A program made the translations under genes and the position numbers. Below the pieces are notes generated by a model. The model did not search any database. It had not been told where the DNA came from and saw only the letters and a program-made list of their open reading frames with translations. From Spirosoma sp. (GTDB lineage: Bacteria; Bacteroidota; Bacteroidia; Cytophagales; Spirosomataceae): a stretch of 64,000 nt of DNA. This document shows positions 28,409-37,365 of the stretch, in pieces (the stretch's first letter is position 1; every line of letters starts with the position of its first letter). The stretch spans positions 124,001-188,000 of the forward strand of contig NZ_JAPLET010000019.1 in NCBI RefSeq assembly GCF_026391055.1, written 5' to 3'.

Positions 28409-29218
28409 CTATAGCGGTTGCTGTCCTTCAACCGCTAACAAATACACGGTCATTGACTCACCAACGGTAGCAATCCAGGTATCATAGTCGCTGATGGCTT
28501 CTAGCCGCTGCTCTTCAGTAAGATACCCATCCTGCACCAGCTGAGGGCCCCGGAGTTCGGCCACTTCGGCCCACAACCGACTGGCTACGCTAAAGTTCGG
28601 GTCATTTCTGTCGGTTATCTCGAATTGTTTTTCAACCACTACGGAATCAAAACCAACGAAGTGCATAAGTGTCTTCAGGTTGTCGGCGATGGCGTTGTCA
28701 AAACCGGCATCCTGTCGCCAGTTCAGGAAGGCGTTATAAAATAATTGCATAGCGCCCGGTGGTTGGGGCATCCAGGAAATTTTTTCGTGGTTAAAGTCAA
28801 GGATAGCCAGATGCCCGCCGGGCTTCACAAACCGCTTCATGTTACGTAAGGCGGCTTCGGGTTGAGTCAACCATTGAAGCGTTCGGGCGCAGGTGATCAG
28901 ATCAAAACGTTCGGGGGTATCAAATGCATACACGTCGGCCTGCTGAAAGTTCAGACCGGGTGTATCACCTGCCTGCTGCCGGGCTAGCTCAATCAAACTT
29001 CTGTTCGGGTCTATGCCGAGCACGCTTCCGGTAGGGCCAGTTTTTTCGGCAATGCTGCGGGTGATAGCCCCCGAGCCACAGCCGACATCGAGAACAGACA
29101 GGCCTGGCCTTAAATACTTCAGTAGATTACGGTTTGCGTTTTCGACGGTTCTCCGTTCAAGAACAGGATTATGGCCGGTCGGCATCATTGCCCGGTCCGT
29201 ACCAGGTTGATTTGTCAT
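28409..29218 (-). CDS. Class I SAM-dependent methyltransferase
   Basis: A 269-residue cytoplasmic enzyme with motif I SVLDVGCGSGAITRSIA (about 40-55), motif II GIDPNRSLIELAR and motif IV-like FDLITCARTLQWL, followed by GGHLAILDFNHEK. It resembles UbiE/Coq5-type and general methyltransferases. The substrate is not readable. It is the last gene of the minus-strand stretch that begins with the arabinose genes, but a 27-bp perfect inverted repeat separates it from galM, so co-transcription is uncertain. Confidence 0.85.
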   Translation of the reverse strand: MTNQPGTDRAMMPTGHNPVLERRTVENANRNLLKYLRPGLSVLDVGCGSGAITRSIAEKTGPTGSVLGIDPNRSLIELARQQAGDTPGLNFQQADVYAFDTPERFDLITCARTLQWLTQPEAALRNMKRFVKPGGHLAILDFNHEKISWMPQPPGAMQLFYNAFLNWRQDAGFDNAIADNLKTLMHFVGFDSVVVEKQFEITDRNDPNFSVASRLWAEVAELRGPQLVQDGYLTEEQRLEAISDYDTWIATVGESMTVYLLAVEGQQPL

Positions 29219-29302
29219 GTTAATGGGTAATGGGTTTTGATTAATAGGTATTGGTTATTGGGTATGGATTGGCGGTAGGCTACTTACGCATAACCATTAA
29301 CC

Positions 29303-29370
29303 AACACAGAGGCACAAAGTACACAGAGGTTTCGGGGCTGATTCCTCTGTGTACTTTGTGCCTCTGTGTT
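29303..29370. repeat. Perfect 27-bp inverted repeat, CACAGAGG family
   Basis: Arms 29303-29329 and 29344-29370 are exactly complementary. Each contains two CACAGAGG blocks split by CACAAAGTA, and the loop is 14 bases. It sits between the galM stop (29384, minus strand) and the methyltransferase start (29218). No T tract follows on either strand. The same blocks recur at 19782 and 30594. Confidence 0.92.
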
Positions 29371-29383
29371 CAATCTGTAACGG

Positions 29384-30547
29384 TTACTTTTTAGTCGAGA
29401 ACTGATAAATAGTCGTGGATTTGTACGTCTGGCCAGGTTTCAACTCTGTGGTCGGAAAAGCCGGATGGTTTGGCGAATCAGGATAGTGTTCGGTTTCCAG
29501 ACAGAGGGCGTACCGTTTTTTATACGGGAATCCTTCCCGGCCGGTAACGCTGCCATCCAGAAAATTGCCGGTATAGAATTGTATGGCGGGCTCCGTCGTG
29601 CGTACTTCCATAACCCGGCCCGATGTCGGTTCGTAAACGGTAGCGGCCAGCTTCAATGAGTCACCGGAACCGTTCAGCACCCAGCCGTGGTCATATCCAC
29701 CGCCGTATTTGATCTGGATATCCGTTGAGTCGTTAATGCGCGACCCCACAACCGATGGCTTGAGGAAGTCGAACGGAGTACCCGCTACAGGCTTCAGTTC
29801 GCCGGTCGGAATCAGCGTCTGGTCTACGGCGATCAGCTTATCGGCGTTGAGCGTTACCACATGGTCCAGAATATCGCGCTTGGCTCCACCCGTCAGGTTA
29901 AAGTACGTGTGGTTAGTCAAGTTCACCACCGTTGGTTTGTCGGTTGTGGCTTTATAATCGATCTTAAGGGCATTGTCTTTTTGCAGCGTGTACGTTACTT
30001 CCACCGAGAGGTTGCCGGGGTAGCCTTCTTCGCCATCCTTTGCCGTGTAGGCCAGCTTAAGTGCGGGCTCGTCGCCATCGACCGGGGTAGCCGTCCAGAG
30101 TACTTTGTCAAAACCAACCTTACCACCGTGCAGGTGGTTGCCCATGTTATTGATGAACAGGTTGTACGTCTTGCCATCGAGAGTGAATTTCCCCTTGGCA
30201 ATCCTGTTGCCATACCGGCCAATCAGCGCGCCGAAATAAGGGTTGTTCTTTACGTAACTCGACAGCGAGTCCTGCCCTAATGTAACATCCTCAAACTTGC
30301 CGTCTTTGTCGGGCGTTTTCAGACCTACAATGATGCCGCCATAGTTGGTAATCTGGGCTGTCATACCGTCTGCGTTGCGAAGGGTATAGAGATCAGCCGT
30401 TTGACCATCGGGAAGTTGTCCGTAGGTTGTTTTTTCGATACCCGGCTTCTGATCAGCGGATTCGTTTTCTTTTTTTGATGAACAGGAGGTCATAGTTAAG
30501 CAACCAGTTAACAGGGCCAGCGATACGAGTTGAGGCAAAAACTTCAT
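29384..30547 (-). CDS. galM: Aldose 1-epimerase (mutarotase), lipoprotein
   Basis: A 387-residue mutarotase that interconverts alpha and beta forms of free aldoses. Marks are NYGGIIVGLKTPDKDGK, FGALIGRYGNRIAKGKF, HLHGGKVGFDKVLW (catalytic His region), VNLTNHTYFNLTG and VLNGSGDSL, with the C-terminal Glu region CLETEHYPDSPNHP. The N-terminus is a lipoprotein signal with Cys 16 in LLTGC and a second possible site in MTSC (Cys 22), so it should face the periplasm. In this arabinose locus it would speed conversion of beta-L-arabinose released outside the cytoplasm into the anomer used downstream. Confidence 0.93.
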   Translation of the reverse strand: MKFLPQLVSLALLTGCLTMTSCSSKKENESADQKPGIEKTTYGQLPDGQTADLYTLRNADGMTAQITNYGGIIVGLKTPDKDGKFEDVTLGQDSLSSYVKNNPYFGALIGRYGNRIAKGKFTLDGKTYNLFINNMGNHLHGGKVGFDKVLWTATPVDGDEPALKLAYTAKDGEEGYPGNLSVEVTYTLQKDNALKIDYKATTDKPTVVNLTNHTYFNLTGGAKRDILDHVVTLNADKLIAVDQTLIPTGELKPVAGTPFDFLKPSVVGSRINDSTDIQIKYGGGYDHGWVLNGSGDSLKLAATVYEPTSGRVMEVRTTEPAIQFYTGNFLDGSVTGREGFPYKKRYALCLETEHYPDSPNHPAFPTTELKPGQTYKSTTIYQFSTKK

Positions 30548-30593
30548 GAACTATTGAGGGTTAAGGGGTTTGGTCATGTTATGTCACGTTTCG

Positions 30594-30649
30594 TCACAGA
30601 GATTCACAGAGGTAAAGGAGAGGCACAAAGATTTTTTCGTGCCTTATTT
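30594..30649. repeat. Partial copy of the CACAGAGG repeat family
   Basis: CACAGAGATTCACAGAGG followed by GGCACAAAGA repeats the arm pattern of 19782 and 29303 without a full second arm. A small hairpin (GGCAC/GTGCC) is formed at 30621-30643. It lies between the araD stop and the galM start. Confidence 0.55.
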
Positions 30650-30704
30650 AATGGGAACCCCCTTCGTAAAGGTTAACGAGGCCTTTTCATACTATAAAAA
30701 GAGG

Positions 30705-31403
30705 TTAGCAGCCCTGGCCGTAGTACGCATTTTTGCCATGCTTACGCTCGTAGTGTTTAAGCCGGAGCGTGTCTTTAATGCGGGGAGTGTTCGGGTTTAT
30801 CTGTAGCGTCAGGTAGGCCATGCGGGCGAGTTCTTCCAGAACGGCGGAGTTATAAACGGCTTTTTCGGCCGATTTGCCCCACGTAAATGGCCCGTGATTT
30901 TGGAGCAGGACCATTTCCATTTCCGTATGGACCAACCCCTTTTCGGCGAAGCAGTTAAAAATCTGGTGGCCCGTTTCATGCTCATAATCTCCCTGAATCA
31001 TCTCATCGGTCAGCGCCGGTGCACAGGGAATATCCTGATGAGTATGGTCAGCGTGTGTGGTTCCGAAAATCGGAATATCCATGCCCGCCTGCGACCAGGC
31101 TACAGCATGGGTACTGTGGGTGTGGGAAATACCGCCGAGGGTGTCCCATGTTTTATAGAGCAGCGCGTGGGTTTTTGTGTCTGATGAGGGCCGCAACCGG
31201 CCCTCTACAACACGACCCTCGTAATCGCAAATGACAATATCGTCGGCCGTCAGTTTTTCGTACGGAACTCCGCTTGGTTTGATGGCAAACACAGCCCGTT
31301 CGCGGTCAACCGCGCTGACATTCCCGAATGTAAACAGCACCAGCCCCAGCTTGGGAAGTTGCATATTAGCCTCGTAACATTCTTCTTTTAGGGATGTATA
31401 CAT
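30705..31403 (-). CDS. araD: L-ribulose-5-phosphate 4-epimerase
   Basis: A 232-residue enzyme of the class II aldolase fold, the same length as Escherichia coli AraD. It turns L-ribulose 5-phosphate into D-xylulose 5-phosphate, the last arabinose step. Motifs: TFGNVSAVDRERAVFAIKPS, SSDTKTHALLY, and zinc ligands in SHTHSTHAVAWSQAG and LLQNHGPFTWG. The end KHYERKHGKNAYYGQG is typical. The frame is open upstream to 31472, but alignment of the first residues (MYTSLKEECYEANMQLP) with AraD supports ATG 31403 and leaves out codons that run through an inverted repeat. It is downstream of araB, araA and GH51. Confidence 0.95.
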   Translation of the reverse strand: MYTSLKEECYEANMQLPKLGLVLFTFGNVSAVDRERAVFAIKPSGVPYEKLTADDIVICDYEGRVVEGRLRPSSDTKTHALLYKTWDTLGGISHTHSTHAVAWSQAGMDIPIFGTTHADHTHQDIPCAPALTDEMIQGDYEHETGHQIFNCFAEKGLVHTEMEMVLLQNHGPFTWGKSAEKAVYNSAVLEELARMAYLTLQINPNTPRIKDTLRLKHYERKHGKNAYYGQGC

Positions 31404-31408
31404 CATGA

Positions 31409-31494
31409 ATTTTGAATGAGTAAATGATAGAATGAGTGAATAATGAAATAGTTTCTTGGGCCATTCCAGCATTCACTCACTCTATCATTCAAAA
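31409..31494. repeat. Inverted repeat of AATGAGTGAAT-type sequence
   Basis: Left arm (31409-31442) begins AATTTTGAATGA and ends GAATGAGTGAAT. The right arm (31471-31494) is its complement, except that eight extra bases are present on the left. It fills the gap between the araD start and the GH51 stop. It is built of short AATGA units and is a different family from the other repeats here. Confidence 0.7.
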
Positions 31495-33036
31495 TTAAAG
31501 TTCCAGCACTACCACCGATACCGGAGGCAGGGTCACGGTCAGTTTATCGCTGCTAAGTTTGGCACCGTTGAAAGCAACCGGCTTAATTTTCGTTAAATTC
31601 TCAAACGTGTTGTGATCGCGTACGTTAGCCGAAGTGAGGATGCGGCCTGTTAGCCCGGACGTTTTCAGACCGTTCAAATCCACAGAAATTTCCTGCGGTT
31701 TGGCCGGGTCGATGTTCACAAGCGAAATATGGACTTTCCCGGCTTTGTCGCGTGAAGCCGACACCGAAACAGCGGGCAGCTTTTCTTTCTCAAACGTGAA
31801 ATCGTCGGTTTTTACGCTCACCGGCAGCAGAGTAGCATCCTGGTGTACGTTGTACATTTCCAGCACGTGATACGTTGGCGTCAGCAGAATTTTGTCGCCT
31901 TTGGTCAGGATCACCGCCTGTAGCACGTTGATGGCCTGAGCCAGATTGGCCATGCGTACGCGCTCGGCATGTTTGTGGAAAATGTTGAGGGTGGACCCGG
32001 CCAGTACGGCATCCCGCATGGTGTTTTGCTGATAGAGGAAACCCGGATTGGTGCCCGGCTCCACATTGTACCAGCCGCCCCACTCATCGACAATGAGGGC
32101 CACTTTCTTCTCCGGATCGTACTTGTCCATCACGGCTGAATGTTTCTCGATCAGTTCGTCCATCAGCAGGGCCTGCTGCATCGTTTTGAAGTACTCTTGG
32201 TCCGTAAACTGAGTCGCCGAGCTTTTCTTGCCTTCGCCCCACGACAGCACCGAGTAGTGGTGCATGGCCAGCCCTTCCATCATGGTAGATGGAATGTTTT
32301 TCATGAGCGTTTCGGTCCAGGTGTAGTCATTGTCACTGGCTCCCGAAGCAATCCGGAAAATCTTGCCGTCGCCCACCTTGTTATTCATAAAGGTGCTGTA
32401 TTGGCGATACAGGTTGGCGTAATAATCTGGTTTCATGTTGCCGCCACAGCCCCAGGCTTCGTTGGCTACGCCCCAATACTTCACATTCCAGGGAGCCTGA
32501 CGACCATTTTGCTGACGTAAGTTCGCCATCGGGCTGTTCTTCTCGAAATTGACGTACTGGACCCAGTCCGATAATTCTTGCACGGTGCCGCTACCCACGT
32601 TTCCGGCCAGATACGGCTCAGTGCCAAGCAGTTCACACATATTCAGGAAGTCGTGCGTACCAAAACTATTGTCTTCCGTAACACCTCCCCACCAGGTGTT
32701 CACAATTTTGGGGCGTTTCGCTTTCGGCCCGATACCATCTTTCCAGTGGTAGGTATCGGCAAAGCAGCCCCCTGGCCAGCGCAGGTTCGGGATTTTCATC
32801 TTTTTCAGCGCATTGACAACATCCAGCCGAACACCGTTTTTATTGGGGATTTTGGTGTTGTTTTCGCCAACGTAAAAACCATCGTAGATACTTCTGCCCA
32901 GGTGTTCGGCGAAGTGTCCATAAATATGTTTATTAATGACCGTTTTGCCGTCTCCGGCGTTGATAGTCACTTTATTCTGCGCTGATACCGCGAAGGTTAG
33001 GCAGGCAAGCGCAAGGGTAAAGATCTGTTTTTTCAT
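31495..33036 (-). CDS. Exported GH51 alpha-L-arabinofuranosidase
   Basis: A 513-residue enzyme with signal peptide KQIFTLALACLTFAVSAQ. It releases L-arabinofuranose from arabinan or arabinoxylan side chains. GH51 marks: HIYGHFAEHLGRSIYDGFY at the N-terminus, NLRWPGGCFADTYHW, catalytic acid Glu in YWGVANEAWGCGG and nucleophile Glu in IVDEWGGWYNVE. The C-terminal beta-sandwich ends VTLPPVSVVVLEL. The gene starts 5 bases after araA, which places a secreted debranching enzyme inside the catabolic operon. Family assignment is firm; the natural substrate is inferred. Confidence 0.95.
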   Translation of the reverse strand: MKKQIFTLALACLTFAVSAQNKVTINAGDGKTVINKHIYGHFAEHLGRSIYDGFYVGENNTKIPNKNGVRLDVVNALKKMKIPNLRWPGGCFADTYHWKDGIGPKAKRPKIVNTWWGGVTEDNSFGTHDFLNMCELLGTEPYLAGNVGSGTVQELSDWVQYVNFEKNSPMANLRQQNGRQAPWNVKYWGVANEAWGCGGNMKPDYYANLYRQYSTFMNNKVGDGKIFRIASGASDNDYTWTETLMKNIPSTMMEGLAMHHYSVLSWGEGKKSSATQFTDQEYFKTMQQALLMDELIEKHSAVMDKYDPEKKVALIVDEWGGWYNVEPGTNPGFLYQQNTMRDAVLAGSTLNIFHKHAERVRMANLAQAINVLQAVILTKGDKILLTPTYHVLEMYNVHQDATLLPVSVKTDDFTFEKEKLPAVSVSASRDKAGKVHISLVNIDPAKPQEISVDLNGLKTSGLTGRILTSANVRDHNTFENLTKIKPVAFNGAKLSSDKLTVTLPPVSVVVLEL

Positions 33037-33041
33037 GGAGT

Positions 33042-34532
33042 TTATTTGTAATACACTTCACTCCATCTCAGCTCGTTCTTCAACTGCCGGAGGTTGGTGT
33101 TGCGATCAATGACAACCAGTTCAACGCCGAAGATGTCGGCGAAATCTTCAATATGATCCGTGCTCAGGTTTTGGCTGTACACGGTATGGTGCGCACCGCC
33201 CGCCAGAATCCAGGCGGCACAGCCCGTTTGCATGTCCGGCATGGGTTTCCAGATGGCCCGCGCCACGGGTAGTTTAGGCAGCGCTTCGGGCACGTCGATA
33301 GCTTCAACTTCATTGACGAGCAGCCGGAACCGATTGCCCATGTCGATCAATGACACGTTTATGGCCGGACCGGCGGGCGCATTGAATACCAGACGAACAG
33401 GATCGGCTTTACCGCCAATACCCAGCGGATGAATCTCGCAGGTTGGTTTGTCGGCGGCAATGGACGGGCAGATTTCGAGCATGTGGGAACCCAATACTAA
33501 CGGATTCGACGGGTCGAAATGGTAAGTGTAATCTTCCATGAAGGAGTTGCCACCCGCCAGACCGGAGGCCATCACTTTCAGGGTACGCACCATGGCAGCC
33601 GTTTTCCAGTCGCCTTCACCCGCAAATCCGTAGCCATCGGCCATTAATCGCTGGGCTGCAATACCCGGCAGCTGGGCCATGCCGTGCAGGTCTTCAAACG
33701 TGTCCGTGAAGGCCGTGAAGTTGCCGTCTTTCAGAAAGGCCCGCAATCCCAGTTCTATTTTGGCAGCATCCCGCAGCGAGCTGTGCTGAGCCCCCCCGCG
33801 AAGCAGCGAGTCCATGAGCGTATAGCTGTCCGCGTATTCGCTTGCTAACCGGTCAATTTCTGCGTCGGAAATCTGGTTGATAACGGCCACCAGATCGCCA
33901 ATACCATGCGTATTCACCGACATGCCGAAGGTGATCTCAGCCGCCACTTTGTCGCCATCGGTTACGGCTACCTGCCGCATATTATCACCGAAGCGCACGA
34001 CTTTCATCGTTTTTAGCTCGTAAGCCGCTACCGAAACGCGGCTCCAGTCGGCAATCTTGGCCAGCACTTCGTCCTGCTCCCAGTAACCAACCACGATTTT
34101 ACGGTTCAGCCGCATTCTCGACATGATGAAGCCAAACTCCCGGTCGCCGTGGGCCGACTGATTGAGGTTCATGAAGTCCATGTCGATGGAACTCCACGGA
34201 ATGTCGCGGTTAAACTGGGTGTGCAGATGCAGCAGAGGCTTTTTTAGAACCGACAAGCCACGAATCCACATTTTAGCGGGTGAAAACGTGTGCATCCAGG
34301 TGATAATGCCGACACAGTTAGAGGCTACGTTAGCCTCCTGGCAAATGGCGTAAATTTCATCCGGCGTTTTGACCACAGGCTTGTAAACCACCCGTACCGG
34401 AATGGTCGTCGACTGGTTGAACGACTGGGCAATAACCTGCGAATGTTCAGCTACCTGACGAAGTGTTTCTTCGCCGTATAAATGCTGGCTTCCCGTGACG
34501 AACCAGACTTCAAATTGTTTCAAATCAATCAT
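33042..34532 (-). CDS. araA: L-arabinose isomerase
   Basis: A 496-residue cytoplasmic enzyme that converts L-arabinose to L-ribulose; Escherichia coli AraA is 500 residues. Marks: [75 protein letters not shown] and [20 protein letters not shown]. Metal ligands (Glu and His pairs) are in the GEGDWK, LEICPS and PLGIGGK regions. The ATG lies 121 bases after the araB stop, in a gap that holds a repeat, and GH51 follows by 5 bases. Confidence 0.97.
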   Translation of the reverse strand: MIDLKQFEVWFVTGSQHLYGEETLRQVAEHSQVIAQSFNQSTTIPVRVVYKPVVKTPDEIYAICQEANVASNCVGIITWMHTFSPAKMWIRGLSVLKKPLLHLHTQFNRDIPWSSIDMDFMNLNQSAHGDREFGFIMSRMRLNRKIVVGYWEQDEVLAKIADWSRVSVAAYELKTMKVVRFGDNMRQVAVTDGDKVAAEITFGMSVNTHGIGDLVAVINQISDAEIDRLASEYADSYTLMDSLLRGGAQHSSLRDAAKIELGLRAFLKDGNFTAFTDTFEDLHGMAQLPGIAAQRLMADGYGFAGEGDWKTAAMVRTLKVMASGLAGGNSFMEDYTYHFDPSNPLVLGSHMLEICPSIAADKPTCEIHPLGIGGKADPVRLVFNAPAGPAINVSLIDMGNRFRLLVNEVEAIDVPEALPKLPVARAIWKPMPDMQTGCAAWILAGGAHHTVYSQNLSTDHIEDFADIFGVELVVIDRNTNLRQLKNELRWSEVYYK

Positions 34533-34578
34533 TAGTTTATTTTTTTAGAACGGACCAAGCCGCCGGAGCGGTGGTGTA

Positions 34579-34642
34579 GTGGTGTCGGGTCTTCAGATCC
34601 GACACCACATATAAATAGCACCACGTAAATCCCGACACCACG
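34579..34642. repeat. GTGGTGTCGGGT-family hairpin plus an extra half-arm (copy 2)
   Basis: GTGGTGTCGGGTCT (34579-34592) pairs with 34595-34608 apart from one G-T wobble and a 2-base loop. A third arm, CCCGACACCACG, follows at 34631-34642. The same core is in the 28348 repeat. It lies in the gap between araB and araA (minus-strand genes). Confidence 0.8.
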
Positions 34643-34653
34643 AAAAATGGCCC

Positions 34654-36288
34654 TTATTTATTCTCCACAAATTCACCTAGTTTCAGATACTTCTGATACA
34701 GCGTTTCGTACGTAGCGGCCTGTTCGGCACGGGGGTGGTATTCGGCGTCGAAGCCCGAGCCCATAGCTTTCTGGGCCGCTTCCATCGTTGGATGAACACC
34801 AGCCGCCACAGCTGCGCACATGGCCGCTCCCAATGCACAGGCCTGATCGGCGCTGGCTACCTGAATGGGCTTGTTCAGCACATCGGCGAGGGTTTGCATC
34901 ACGAAGGGCGATTTTTTGGCGACGCCACCAATGGCAATTACTTTTTTGATCGGGACGCCTTCCTCAATAAAACGCTCCACAATGCTCCGCGACCCAAAAG
35001 CAGTAGCTTCCACCAGCGCTTTGAAAACCATCGGTGCATCGGTGCCGAGATTCAACCCCGAAATGGCGGCTTTGAGCGTGTGGTTGGCATCTGGCGTCCG
35101 GCGTCCGTTAATCCAGTCAAGGGCTATCAGATCGTTTTTCGTAACGGGTAGTTTGGCCGCCTGAGCCGACAGGTGCGGAATCAACTGCTTCGACAGGTTG
35201 TCGGCCGCTTCGTTGCCCAGCAATTCACGAACGGGGCCGGTAATTAGGCGGGCAAACCAGGCGTAAACATCGCCAAAGGCCGATTGCCCGGCTTCCAGCC
35301 CAAGCATTCCCGGCGCTACTGACCCATCTACCTGTCCGCAAATGCCGCGAATCAGCCGGTGACCAATCTCTTCGTTCGGAGCCATCAAAATGTCGCAGGT
35401 CGACGTACCAATGATCCGGACGAAGGCATACGGCTCAATTTCGGCCCCAATGGCTCCCATGTGCGCATCGAAGGCCCCAACCCCAACAACAACAACCGTG
35501 GGTAGTCCTAATTTGTCGGCCCATTCTGCCGACAGCTTACCCATGGGCAGGTCGGAGGTAAACGTGTCGGCGAATAGTCGCTCGCGCATACCACCCAGCA
35601 GCGGGTCGAGTTTTGTTAGGAATTCAGTGGAGGGTAAGCCGTCGAACTCACTATGCCAGAGGGCTTTATGTCCCGCTGCACAACGCGACCGGCGGAGGGT
35701 CAGCGGGTTGGTATTACCGGTAAGCACCGCCGACACCCAGTCGCAGTGCTCCACCCACGAGAAGGCGTGTTCCCGAACGGCTTCATCGACGCGCAAGGTA
35801 CGGAGCATCTTGGCCCAGAACCACTCGGAAGAGTAAATGCCGCCTACATACTTCGTGTAATCGGTATCCCAATGGTGAGCCAGGTTGTTGATTTCTTCCG
35901 CTTCCGCATTGGCCGTATGGTCTTTCCAAAGGATGAACATTCCGTTGGGATTCTCGGCAAAATCGGGCCGAAGGGCGAGGGGAAGTCCCGTTTCATCGAC
36001 CGGGCCGGGTGTAGAGCCGGTGGTGTCGATGGAGATGCCAACAACCCCTTTTCGAACGTCTTCCGAAACGTTGGCCAGTGCTCCGGTAATGGTTGCTTCC
36101 AGCCCTTCGAGGTAGTCGAGCGGGTGCTGCCGGAACTGAGAAGTGGCTGGATTACAGTAAAGACCCTGTTTCCAGCGGGCGTATTCGTGGACGTGGGTTC
36201 CGGCGGTTTCGCCAGTCTGGGCATTGACAACCAGCGCCCTGACCGAGTCAGTACCGAAGTCAACGCCAATCACATAGGAATCAGTCAT
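34654..36288 (-). CDS. araB: Ribulokinase
   Basis: A 544-residue FGGY-family kinase that phosphorylates L-ribulose to L-ribulose 5-phosphate. Marks: YVIGVDFGTDSVRALVVNAQ at the start, ISIDTTGSTPGPVDETGLPL, WKDHTANAEAEEIN, GVGAFDAHMGAIGAEI with the catalytic Asp, and the ATP-side IGGVAKKSPFVMQTLADVL. It is the first catabolic gene of the arabinose unit; the regulator gene lies 201 bases upstream on the same strand. That gap holds a TGTGT-N5-ACACA dyad at 36365-36379 which could be an operator. Confidence 0.96.
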   Translation of the reverse strand: MTDSYVIGVDFGTDSVRALVVNAQTGETAGTHVHEYARWKQGLYCNPATSQFRQHPLDYLEGLEATITGALANVSEDVRKGVVGISIDTTGSTPGPVDETGLPLALRPDFAENPNGMFILWKDHTANAEAEEINNLAHHWDTDYTKYVGGIYSSEWFWAKMLRTLRVDEAVREHAFSWVEHCDWVSAVLTGNTNPLTLRRSRCAAGHKALWHSEFDGLPSTEFLTKLDPLLGGMRERLFADTFTSDLPMGKLSAEWADKLGLPTVVVVGVGAFDAHMGAIGAEIEPYAFVRIIGTSTCDILMAPNEEIGHRLIRGICGQVDGSVAPGMLGLEAGQSAFGDVYAWFARLITGPVRELLGNEAADNLSKQLIPHLSAQAAKLPVTKNDLIALDWINGRRTPDANHTLKAAISGLNLGTDAPMVFKALVEATAFGSRSIVERFIEEGVPIKKVIAIGGVAKKSPFVMQTLADVLNKPIQVASADQACALGAAMCAAVAAGVHPTMEAAQKAMGSGFDAEYHPRAEQAATYETLYQKYLKLGEFVENK

Positions 36289-36364
36289 GGTAGAAATTGA
36301 TCGAACTGCCGAATGGACTAAAATTCGTGTGCAGATTCAACATAGAATGGCTATTTCTGGAATA

Positions 36365-36379
36365 GTGTGTATCTGACAC
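36365..36379. promoter_or_regulatory. Possible operator dyad upstream of araB
   Basis: TGTGT, five bases, ACACA. The dyad is short and lies 77 bases before the araB start in the gap after the regulator gene. Function is a guess from position only. Confidence 0.3.
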
Positions 36380-36489
36380 AATACTACTACAATATTAGCT
36401 GATTCCATGAGAAAGCTTACTTATTTTTCTAAAGGGTGGAGGTATTTCGTACGTCTGCGTATGCCAAAGCAGGGATTTCGGGCCGTCTA

Positions 36490-37191
36490 CTATGCCAGGG
36501 TCAACTCTGGGAAGAAACTCACGTAGTCGGTGAGATATTGCTGATACTTTTCTGCATTGAGCCGGTACAGCTGCCCTTTTTTGGTGACCGAAGCTGTGTC
36601 TTTTTCGCCTGTGCCAATGAGAAGATCGGTAGACAGGATCTTGCGACTGAAATTGCGTCGGTCGAGTTGCTTGGTGTAAATGGCTTCATATACTTTCTGA
36701 AGCTGCGGGATGGTAAATTTCTCCGGCATCAATTCAAAGCCAATGGCATGCAGCGCTGCTTTGTACCGTAGCCGGTGAAGGGCCTGTTCAACCATCGTAT
36801 TGTGGTCAAAAATCAGGTTTGGCTTCTCATTGAGACCAATCCAGGAGGCATTGTGGGATCGAATGGCATTCAGATCCTGATCCTGAATATTGACCAACGC
36901 ATAATAAACGACTGAGATTGTTCGCTCTACGGGGTCGCGGTTGACGGCTCCGAAGGTCTGCAATTGCTCCAGGTAAGTGTTTGTGATGCCCGTCAGATCA
37001 AACAGAATGCGTTGCGCTGCGGATTCAAGGTCTTCATCTTCCTTCAAAAAACCGCCCATCAATGACCATTTTCCCCGCTCCGGATCGAAATTTCGCTTGA
37101 TTAGCAGTAACTTAAGTTCTTCGCCATCAAACCCGAATATAATACAGTCTAAAGCAACAAGTATTCTGTTTGGATGCGTGTAATGAATCAT
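36490..37191 (-). CDS. Nudix-type transcriptional regulator of arabinose use (AraR/NrtR-like)
   Basis: A 233-residue protein with an N-terminal Nudix fold and a C-terminal winged-helix region. In the Nudix box (about 47-69, GGFLKEDEDLESAAQRILFD then LTGI) the catalytic REUxEE is replaced by RILFDL, so hydrolysis is unlikely. The C-terminal part (PEKFTIPQLQKVYEAIYTKQ, DRRNFSRKILSTDLLIGTGE) is the DNA-binding NrtR-like wHTH. In Bacteroides a Nudix-family AraR represses arabinose genes and is released by L-arabinose; position just upstream of araB makes the same role likely. Ligand binding is inference. Confidence 0.85.
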   Translation of the reverse strand: MIHYTHPNRILVALDCIIFGFDGEELKLLLIKRNFDPERGKWSLMGGFLKEDEDLESAAQRILFDLTGITNTYLEQLQTFGAVNRDPVERTISVVYYALVNIQDQDLNAIRSHNASWIGLNEKPNLIFDHNTMVEQALHRLRYKAALHAIGFELMPEKFTIPQLQKVYEAIYTKQLDRRNFSRKILSTDLLIGTGEKDTASVTKKGQLYRLNAEKYQQYLTDYVSFFPELTLA

Positions 37192-37365
37192 TAGACAATA
37201 GCAGGGATGTAATGGACTACTGGTATTTTCGTAAGAATAGCAGTTTGAGCCGCTAAATAGGAAAAAATATGGTTTTCCGGAAACCTACTTATAACTTCTT
37301 CTGAATCTCGCAGTAGATGAAGATGGTCGGTAAGGAGGGTAAGGCTATGAATGAACGCGTCTAAC

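Noticed and set aside
35653..36300. Open frame of 215 codons on the plus strand
   Set aside because: It is antisense to araB and shows no domain or export signal.
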